A stretch of DNA of 64,000 bases from Vicia villosa. Lineage: Eukaryota; Streptophyta; Magnoliopsida; Fabales; Fabaceae. The stretch spans positions 419,001 through 483,000 of the forward strand of contig NW_026705573.1 of the NCBI RefSeq assembly GCF_029867415.1, written 5' to 3'. Positions 55,239 through 64,000 of the stretch are shown here, one piece after another. The translations under genes and the position numbers were made by a program. Position 1 is the first letter of the stretch, and every line of letters starts with the position of its first letter. The notes beneath the pieces were generated by a model. It saw nothing but the letters and a program-made list of their open reading frames with translations. It had not been told where the DNA came from and did not search any database.

Positions 55239-55971
55239 TAAACCATTTGGAGACAACGCTTTGTAGTGTAACTAAAAAAAGGACATTTAAGTTATCTCTA
55301 TCTGTTAACTTCAAACATACATGCATACACGAATTTTTTTAGCTTTACCAATACCATGCAATGTTTTTATATTCAGATTTCCTTTGTTTTTTTTATTACT
55401 TACTCTTTACTAATTTTTCCCGCGTTTTAAAAGACAAAGTTTATATATTTTTTATTTATATTCTACCTTTTTATTAAAATCCACTTTTTAGGGACAATCA
55501 ATATATTTTATCAATCATTCTTTAATTCAAATATTACTTTTTATCATCACATTTAATAATTCAAACATATGTTATCATAATTTAAAATTTAAGCAAATAT
55601 TAGTTGATAAATACACTTTAGAATAAGTTTTACAAACAAAAGTTGTCAAGTTGTTTTTTCCCACTCACTTAATAATTAAAAATCAATTACTCAATAGAAT
55701 ATGAAATTTATTGTTTATAATATTACTTTGCATATTGATCCCACTAATTTTAATATCCTACGGAAAATAAATTTAAACAAGCTATTATTATTATTTTTTA
55801 ACACTTACTAAAATATTTCAAAAACAACAGGAATTTATATATCTTTTGGTATACATATTTTACTGAACTATAATTCATGTTACAATATTTCTTATACATA
55901 TTGATATCCTTATGTATATTTTTCAACATATATATTATTAACAGTCGTATCCAAAATTATCATCTTCTTAT

Positions 55972-56072
<101 letters not shown>

Positions 56073-56432
56073 CCCATTCTCCTATTAACTTGACATTTAA
56101 TTTTCAAATTAGTAAAATCTTAAACATAACCAAATTATAATAACAGCAGTACATAACACTAAATGTAAACCATGCTAATCCATTTGATTTTCACACATTA
56201 GTGCAAAGCATACCAATATTATATTGCAATTATAAAGTAGCTATGAAAACATTAACTGTTACAATCCAAAGAGAAACTATGAATAAGAAACATAAAAGTC
56301 TGAAACATTACATGAAACCACATACAACTAAAACAAAAAAACCCAGCAACATCATTCAAAACAAACTATTGTTCTTCCAAAACTTTACACTCCTTCATCC
56401 ACTATAGCCATCAACACCTCAACAATACATCT

Positions 56433-57213
56433 TCACTTAAACCTGCAATACACAAGAATCATAATTTCAATTAATTTCCAGAAACATACAGAATAACAAA
56501 CAAAGTATTTAACGTGTAAAAGATATTCCTAACCATTGTTTTTAGCTTCTTCACCAACTCTGTCCATATCATTCATTCATTGTCATCCAAACAACAAACA
56601 TAAACTTAATGCGTGAATTTGAATTAAAGTCATATAACCTAATATCATGTTTTTTCGAAAATCTTTGAATAGGATTCTTATACCTTTCATTTTCAAAGAC
56701 AATCTTCCCAATATACACTGAATTGGATATTTCTATCATTCTGGGGTTTATCTGCAGTCCGACACTTCCCAGAACATCTGCCTCAAATTCGACGTCTTCA
56801 AGTAAAGCAAACCTCAAACCAGCCCTCATTTCCTGATGCTTCCCCGACCACCTGATTCCAAGCATCTCATTCTGCCACACCCCTGATATGTTCTGAATCT
56901 TACTTCCCCTTTCCCAGGCGCATGTAATACCGTCCACTGCATGCAAAGCCCACTCAGTGCACAACTTGGTAATCCGTTGTTTCTTCATCTTCAACCTCAT
57001 TCGCAGCAACTTCGATCTTTGCTTCATCCTCCGTTTCATCGCGAATCGTTGCAGAGGGTCTTGAACCACAAGAAATTTCATAGATCTACATAATCAGAAA
57101 CAATCATGAACGAAAGTCACATTTCATAGAAAACAAACGAAAAACAAAGATTGGATTACAGAAAAAATGATCAACGACCTGCAAGCTTTCGCAACTTGGG
57201 AGAAGCTACCCAT
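56433..57213 (-). CDS. Possible small spliced gene of unknown function inside Helitron 2
   Basis: On the minus strand an ATG at 57213 opens a 35-nt exon (57213-57179, MGSFSQVAKAC) with a donor AG|GT. A matching acceptor (ATGTAG) leads in frame to a long exon from 57085. That exon is basic at first (FAMKRRMKQRSKLLRMRLKM), then has a hydrophobic/acidic part (LRFALLEDVEFEADVLGS). It can end at 56684 (AAAG|GTATAAG) and join a tiny last exon at 56442 (stop 56435-56433), giving about 148 aa, or read on to TGA at 56571-56569, giving about 183 aa. I do not recognise a family. Its position near the Helitron 3' end, opposite in strand, suggests a captured host gene piece. Expression is unknown. Confidence 0.4.
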
Positions 57214-57699
57214 TTTTCTTCCCACTTACGGATTAGGTTTCTTGCTTTGGTACTTTAAGCGTGGCAAAGTAATGTGTCATCACTACTATATATACTCAAA
57301 GGCCCATTACCTGTTAGACTTCCTTTTAGTAGGTAAACGTGCATAAGTTTTTGGAAACTGTTGAAATGCCTTTTTCTGTACATGCAGAACTAAATATAAT
57401 CAACTCTTTTTAAGAGTAATAATTAATTTCACACCATAATATATAACTCAATTTGTTAATTGGGTGGAAAAAAAATATATTGATTTTTAATTATTTGATT
57501 TGATAGATTATTAAACATGTTAGTTTACTTAACATGACTTTATATTTATAGCAAAAACAATTAAAAATTAAAAATTAAATTTATATTGATTTTATAATCA
57601 TCATTGAAGAAATTGTTTCTCTTAATTAATATATATTTTAATATAATTTTTTAACCATAACAATATTATATTTATTCTTTATTTATACCGACTTTACGT

Positions 57700-57738
57700 G
57701 ACCCGTGCGGGCGCACGCCCGCACGGGTCCTTTACTAG
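57700..57738 (+). other. Helitron 2 3' terminal hairpin and CTAG
   Basis: GACCCGTGCGGGCG and CGCCCGCACGGGTC form a perfect 14-bp stem with a two-base loop, then CTTTA and CTAG. In Helitrons this hairpin acts as the terminator of rolling-circle transposition. It is the most GC-rich spot in the surrounding AT-rich DNA. Confidence 0.9.
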
Positions 57739-58435
57739 TGTATTATCAACATAACAAACATTACTTTTTAAAGGAAGTGCGATGGACAAAAGGTAGATCT
57801 TTACTGTGTGCATATAATTTTTATTTTCTCTCTAATCCATCAGATTACTTCTAAAAGAAATGTCTCTTATGTTGATCTTACGAGATAAATTGGAAGACAC
57901 ACGTACCAAATATATCTCATGATAAAACCCTTAGAAAGACAATAACAACAATATATTTTAAATAATAAAGATTTTTAATATTTTCTAAATTATTTTAGAA
58001 TTTTTAGTGAAGAATATTGTATTTAATATTAACCATGATAGTGTTTTACTCAAGTAATTATATTAACCAGAATATTTTTAGTAAAGATTTTTAAATTTTC
58101 AAGGCAATGAACAAATTAAACAAAAAACACATATTTCTATATTTTGGCTTATATTTATAACTTTTCCAAGGCATTTGAACAAATAAAAAAGGTACTTAAT
58201 ATATATTTTTAATTCATTTGACCAATTCAAAAAAACTAGTAGTTATCCAAGGCATCATATGACCAAAATTTAAAATACAACCTAGTTACCCAAGAACTTC
58301 CAATATTTTTTGTTTATAAATTGTAGATGTTCATTGTAGATGAGAAATGCAATAAAATAGACTAAAATCTAGAGAGAAAATAAGGGTAAGAGTGAGTCTT
58401 GATGTTAAATAATATCAACTTTCATCTTGAACCTC
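57739..58435. other. AT-rich intergenic sequence
   Basis: Nothing beyond AT-rich non-coding sequence is seen between Helitron 2 and the inverted segmental repeat. Confidence 0.5.
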
Positions 58436-59518
58436 TTTCAATTGCCATGTTTATTCACTTTCATCCTAATTTCTCTAGTTATATAGTATTTTGTTATTTA
58501 GTCTTGTAAACTGTTAAACTAATAATCTATGACTTACGATTTAATTTTTTATCACTTTAGCCGACGTTGCAAATTAATTTATATAGCAAGCTTAAATATT
58601 GTTGGGCCACATTTCCTTTTACTTGCATTTTCTTTAGAATTTCCTTTCGAGGCAATATTTTGAATGGAATATAGAACATTGATATTACCGAGATCTACCT
58701 TAAGTCCATTTAATAACCTCTTAGAATAATGTCTTTTATGTTTATCATACCAATAAAAAATAATAATAATAATTCTATGTGTGAAATTTGAAGCCTCGCA
58801 TGTAGGATTATTTCATGAGAAAAATGCTTAGAAAGAAAGTTTGAAGATAATTAACGTGGAGCAAGTATGCAACTTGGCCAAAGATTTTTTTCTTACTTTA
58901 TTAAGTATTATGCATCTATTATCCAATTGATAAAGAAATAAGTCATACAAGATATAACACTAATGTGTACACTAAACTGATCCTTATGAACGCCTTCAAA
59001 ATACGCTAAAGAAATCATGATTAAAACTGAATGAATTATCTCTTAAAACTCAAATTGACACCTTTACAACCCCTTAGTGAAACGTTCATCACAAGAATGG
59101 ACGTCAAAAACTTGTTGGCTTCCCAAGAAACTACCATTTGTTTTTTTTCTTTATTATGTCAATGACCCAAAATTTTTTTTTAACACAATAAGGATAACAA
59201 GTCATCTTGAAATATCAAGAATACAAAATATCTTTTTCAATAAATATAGATGTTTATGGTTGGAATATAGGCATGAACTACCTACACTCATGTGGTATTC
59301 TTTTCGTAAGTGGTTAGGAGATGACATGGTTCTGTCTGTGGAGGATTTTAAGGCCTATTTCTACCATGCTGAGAATATCATTTAGGTGGCTAAGAGTAAT
59401 ATATTAGGTGTTGTTTGGCTGGTAACGATTTGGAGTGCGTGGTTAGTGAAAAACGATTGTATTTTTAATCTCATCACTCCCTCTTTCGATAATTGTATGT
59501 CTGCCATAGTGTTTAGAA

Positions 59519-60231
59519 TGTAACACCCCAAATTCTACCCGAAAATATCATGCGAGAAATCATAGTATTTTAAAAACTATTAACAAGCATTTGGGATATC
59601 ATATTTACTTTATATAAACAACTCATAAACAGATACATAACACTTTAATCTCAGAGAAGCACAAAACAACTTATAACAGCTCTTAGACAAACCAACTTCA
59701 TTTTAATATGCAGCGGAATCATAACATTCGGCTTTATAAACAAATCATCTTATTTAATCGGAAACAACTTCAAACATCATAGTACTTCTCATTATCCAAT
59801 TTGGAACTCAACAACTAAAACATGAACAACATAGAAACAACAATATAAACAACTCCCCCGAGTGCTACGTATTAGAGCGACACACCAACCAGACACGATG
59901 AAGCTACAAACTTCCATAGCTATACTTGAGTACCTGCCCATTTCTCATGGTAGGGGAAACATCAGCAGAAGGGGTGAGATATCAAACATTATAAAGGAAA
60001 GTATGATAATACATATAGTAAAGGTAAAATCATACACAATTCACCACTTCTCAATATAAGCAATTTGCATCACAACAATAATGTTAACTATCAACTATAA
60101 CAATGTATTCAAGTTTACAAGTATGTCATTCAAGAACATAATAACATACACTTCATAATCACAACGTAAATTAATACAACTATCAACAATGGCAAAACAT
60201 GGTTCATATATTCCACATATATACATATATC

Positions 60232-60303
<72 letters not shown>

Positions 60304-62217
60304 TCATTCTCATCATATACGTTTCATTTACATATATCACATCTACACACATCAACAATTCATATCAAATGAATTCAACTTCGCAAACTATGCATTCACA
60401 CATCATAGAATTCACTTCATAAACACAATAATTCAAAATGCGACTCAACTGTGCATATGCATGTGGTACCAATCAGAGCTTCAGCCCCCGTCACCAATTG
60501 CCCAATTCAGAAGCACAAGGCATAAGCCTTCGTCACTAGTTTGCCAATCCAGGCCGTCACAGAGTATGCATATGAAATGTGACTCGACAAACAAGACAAC
60601 ACAACATACTCATCACAATCACATATCGTCACGAGGCATAAGCCTATATCACAATTAATTACCATTTATACAAGGTAATTCACGTCACCATCATATTTCA
60701 TCTTCACTTAGTCACAAAATCATCCTTACAAATATATACAACATCACGTATTCACAAAATCGTCACAAATATACAATTTGCATATCATCAAGATCATTAC
60801 AATTATCATCATGTTTCAGCACATCGGCACAATTACTCAATTTCACATATTAACAGTGTCATCGCAATTATCATTATAATCCACTAAACTAACGACAATT
60901 AGCTAGGATTCATACCATAAGGTTAATCACATAACAGTGCACAATAATAATCATATTGGCAATCACAACATTATTCGCAACAAAGGCATCCAAACCGAAA
61001 TCACAATTTTTGGTCAATTCTCAAAATAATCTCAACATGCCAATATATCAAGTAATTCAAATCGACTTTCAATCATCAACTAAATCAATTAGAAATAATG
61101 TTAATTATCAAAACAACATCATTGGCATAACAATATAGTATTCTCAACTTGAATATTCAACCAAAACACCATTACGGTCAATTTCTCAAAATACCGTAAT
61201 TTCCCGATAAACCGAATAATTGGTCCAAGTCCAAGTATATTCCAATCACATAGACTTATTGGAATCAATTCAACTAATAATTTAATTATCCAATTAATAA
61301 TCAAACTATATTAATTTCAATTCAACTATTATATTTCTATTCCATTATTTTCCAATTCTACAACAAAACCCATTATTTCACTATCAATGGTTTAACCACA
61401 ACAAACACAACAATCTAATACACATAGATTATCAATTGCACACAACTTATCACATTTATATCATCACGTTCCAACAAATCATCAAATACCCAAAATTGCA
61501 ATATAGAAGAACATGAATATCAAAGTATATAATCAAACCCACCATAACATACTATCATACAACCCTTTAGCATGAAAGAACCCCATCCTTACCATGGTAA
61601 ATATGGACTCTTTCACCATAGCTCTAAGTTTTTCTCCAAAAGAAATCCTTTCTAACATCATTTGGGGACACACCTAAAAACCAGTTCGAGAATCAGCTTA
61701 TCAAACGAACTTAAAACCATCAAAATCAAAATTGCTCCAGTCAGAACTTACCTTTATGGGCCAGGAACGTTGTGTCCAAGTACCGCAACGATCCAACGGT
61801 TGGATTGAGAGATACGTCCATTTTGGTAAGGTGACTCTTTGCTGAAACATAGCTGCGAAAATGAGGTTTCTTCTAGCTTTTCTCTTCCACCATTGTTCTC
61901 TTCCCTTTTGCCTCTTTTCTCTTCTTCCTATCTTTTCCCCCAAATGAAAATAGTAACCTCTAAAACCCTAACCTTCTCTTACTATCTCACTTATGTCAAT
62001 TGGGCTTAACCCACCAATCCATCCATTATGTTTCTATTACTTAGGCCCATTTAGTTATATCTCTCTAATAACTCAATTAAGTCAAACAACACAAACACTC
62101 ACATAAATAAATACTTAAATAATTATTATATCACATAATAACTAAATAAATAAGTAATTATTAAAAACACTAAATAATATAATTAATAAAAATATTAATA
62201 AAAATCGGGATGTTACA
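59519..62217. mobile_element. Solo LTR 2 (2,699 bp)
   Basis: Begins TGTAACACCCC and ends GGGATGTTACA, with a perfect 5-bp duplication TAGAA on both sides (59514-59518 and 62218-62222). It shares blocks with solo LTR 1: a GTGCTACGTATTAGAGCGAC segment near 59860 and a roughly 190-bp block at 60450-60635. No internal coding domain is present. It is nested in the LINE fragment and is therefore younger than it. Confidence 0.87.
60231..60302. repeat. (AT)n microsatellite in solo LTR 2
   Basis: About 70 bp of pure TA dinucleotides, absent from the corresponding part of solo LTR 1. Confidence 0.95.
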
Positions 62218-63290
62218 TAGAACGTGGATTTGGATCTCCTCAATTTGTTCTATAAAAGAGGCTTGTAATTTTTACACTTGAAACTCTTTCCCTTTCCTTT
62301 GTTTCGGGAGGTAGAGTTTTTCCGTATTTGTAATATGGGTTGAGTATCCCAAAATACTCTGTTTTTAATAGATTTCTTGCCTATTAAAAAAAAGTATTAT
62401 TTTCCTACATCATTTTCGTTACTAGATGTTTATGACGTTGGAAGAACTATAAATTGTTCTGTCACTATTTTGTAATCGATCGTTTAAAATTTAAAAGATT
62501 GCGAATTGTCCGACCAATTTTGTTGTTAAAAGAAAATGCCATGACAAAGAAAAAACAACTCTCTTTCTAAATTGAAAATTTTATTAATTACTAAAATTGA
62601 AATAATATATAATGGTTTATATATCAATTACAAATTTCTTTTGTTTGTAAAAAATTTCGAAAAGATATGAAAGTGTTAAATCGTAATAAAAAAATAGATG
62701 GTAATAATTTTAATTTTATTTTATATGGTGGTTTTTTCTTTTATAGATTATTTCTTAAAATGTATTAAAATCTAAACTATTATGAAGAAAAATATTAGTA
62801 AATCATAATTTACTGACATGAAAAATAACTTACAAGGAATATAAATAATATTTTATTGGTTTTTATTATTTATTTATTTATTGTTTGCGCAAGTTAAGAG
62901 CTTGTAAATAACACAAGAAAATGAAGGGATTATGCTAATAAAAATATTGAAATTTCGGTCAAAATATTTATTTAATTATTAAAAATATTTATTAAAATTA
63001 AACCAACATAAAAGGATTAGCTTTGCATCCAATTTTAAATCTCATTTATCAAAGACTCGTGTCTATAAATTAAGTATGTTTTAACTTTTAATTCATTAGT
63101 ATGCTAAAAATACATAAAAATTATTGAATTGTAAAGAAGTGTTAGAGTGAATCTTAATCTCTTACTCAATTTTTGCAGATCTAAAAGTATGTTCTTTTTT
63201 ATCTCTCATTATTATTTAAATTTAAGCTTTGAATCTATGTATCAAAATTTATTTAATAAATATGCTTTGAATCTGCTAATTTTTTATAGG

Positions 63291-63976
63291 GTTGTTGAGA
63301 TAATTTTTTATAGGGTTCTTAAAAAACTAAAAGCCAATCATTTTGAACAAATGTATCTCCATTGTCCTATGTGTATCTCCATGATTCAAAAAACTAGAAA
63401 TTTTAAGGGGACATATAGCATGAGTGAGTAATGATAGAAATAGGAAACCTTCTACTAAACATGTTTCTAGAAAGCTAAATATAGAAGTAATACTATCAGA
63501 ATTGTAACTGACTAGCTAATGGCAACTGTCAGTGGTTAGTTGGGGTCATAAACATTTCAAGTACCTTAGAAATTCAAACAGAATTGATAAATTGGACAAA
63601 ATGTAAACTTTTATTTGTAGGTTATATAATTGATAAAGTGGTTAATTGAAATATCAAGTACCTCATGGACAATTAAAATATTCTATTTCCACATGCCATT
63701 TTCTATGTTTTGTTATAGGTTTTGATATTCCGAAATGAGGCTGAAAAAGTCTTAATAAAAACATATATCAGTTCACTAAAGATAAATCTTAAGTTTTTTT
63801 TCTTCTTAATTTTGTATCATAACGTCACATTTTTACTCTAATGTGAATTGTACATGGCTTATGTTCTTCTGTGGGATGAGAATGATGAAAGATATGTATA
63901 AATGCTGATAGTGAAGAGAAATTATTTAGATAAATAATTTAGTTATTTAAATGAATGCCTAATTTATATTAGTAGT
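63291..63976. other. AT-rich intergenic sequence
   Basis: No gene or element boundary is supported. A 94-codon open stretch across 63147-63431 lies mostly in the segmental repeat and looks like chance. Confidence 0.5.
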
Positions 63977-64000
63977 TAGGGGTGATCGTATCCGAACCAA
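63977..64000. mobile_element. Possible start of another hAT-type MITE, cut by the window end
   Basis: The last bases TTAGGGGTGATCG and TATCCGAACCAA resemble the terminus and subterminal motif of the hAT MITE at 31476-32186 (TAGGGGTGTTCG, then AACCGAACC-type motifs). The rest lies outside the window. Confidence 0.4.

Larger units (their letters stand above)
59305..62393 (+). pseudogene. 5'-truncated LINE 3' end, split by solo LTR 2
   Basis: The part before the LTR (59305-59518) encodes the end of a plant L1 ORF2: RKWLGDDMVLSVEDF, a stop, then VVWLVTIWSAWLVKNDCIF, the W..W..N..IF pattern. The remainder follows at 62223 and ends with an A-run (62385-62393). Near-identical 10-bp duplications GTATTCTTTT (59295-59304) and GTATTATTTT (62394-62403) flank it. 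A dead copy inserted in the segmental repeat. Confidence 0.8.
58436..63290 (-). repeat. Inverted copy of the 37.6-41.3 kb segmental repeat, interrupted
   Basis: Read on the minus strand, 63290-62404 and then 59294-58436 match the direct copies in order: the AGATCTGCAAAA and CACTCTAACACTTCTT block (as at 41280), the GTTATTTACAAG block, the GTAGGTAGTTCATG block, GGTAGTTTCTTGG, and TTAAATGGACTTAAGGTA. The match is broken between 59304 and 62394 by a LINE fragment with a nested solo LTR. The copy lies about 17 kb from the direct copies in the opposite orientation. Confidence 0.75.

Overview
The window looks like nuclear DNA of a eudicot plant, most probably a legume. It is AT-rich, has one spliced gene with GT-AG introns, and is otherwise packed with nested plant transposable elements. 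The legume call rests on the general look of the repeats and is an inference; no species is assigned.

Gene region (about 2.7-25 kb): the only clearly functional host gene is a plus-strand SHPRH-type SNF2 ATPase/E3 ubiquitin ligase. Nineteen coding exons join in frame from 5456 to 24130 and encode about 1,668 residues, with split SNF2 motifs, a PHD finger and a C3HC4 RING. Its intron 15 interrupts the codon of a RING cysteine and contains a complete 5.36-kb Ty3/gypsy chromovirus (15210-20569). That element has identical 385-bp LTRs, a perfect 5-bp target duplication and an open 1,553-codon gag-pol frame, so it inserted very recently. Upstream lie a Ty1/copia remnant, a Stowaway MITE and a triplicated MITE-like unit.

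Repeat region (25-64 kb): I see no intact host gene here. In order it holds: an unidentified element remnant split by a 1.4-kb LTR-like insertion (27.1-28.5 kb); a tRNA-derived SINE (29.1 kb); LINE fragments, one split by a hAT-type MITE (31.2-33.4 kb); a decayed Mutator-like element with a transposase frame and an OTU-like frame (33.9-37.6 kb); a segmental repeat array (37.6-41.3 kb); a 477-bp foldback MITE (42.6 kb); a minus-strand Helitron whose empty site is preserved elsewhere in the window (43.5-47.3 kb); a solo LTR (48.8-52.4 kb); a plus-strand Helitron carrying an RPA1-like pseudogene and a small possible gene (52.5-57.7 kb); and an inverted copy of the segmental repeat broken by a LINE that is itself broken by a second solo LTR (58.4-63.3 kb).

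Many insertion boundaries were fixed by matching target-site duplications read directly from the sequence (TTATC, CAAAT, TAGAA, GTAAC, CGGTGCGG, TCAAGACTC, TAA, TA), or for one Helitron by exact reconstruction of the empty A/T site. No tRNA, rRNA or CRISPR feature was seen. The most notable items are the young chromovirus inside the RING intron of SHPRH, the two Helitrons, and the MULE whose OTU domain has lost its catalytic cysteine.
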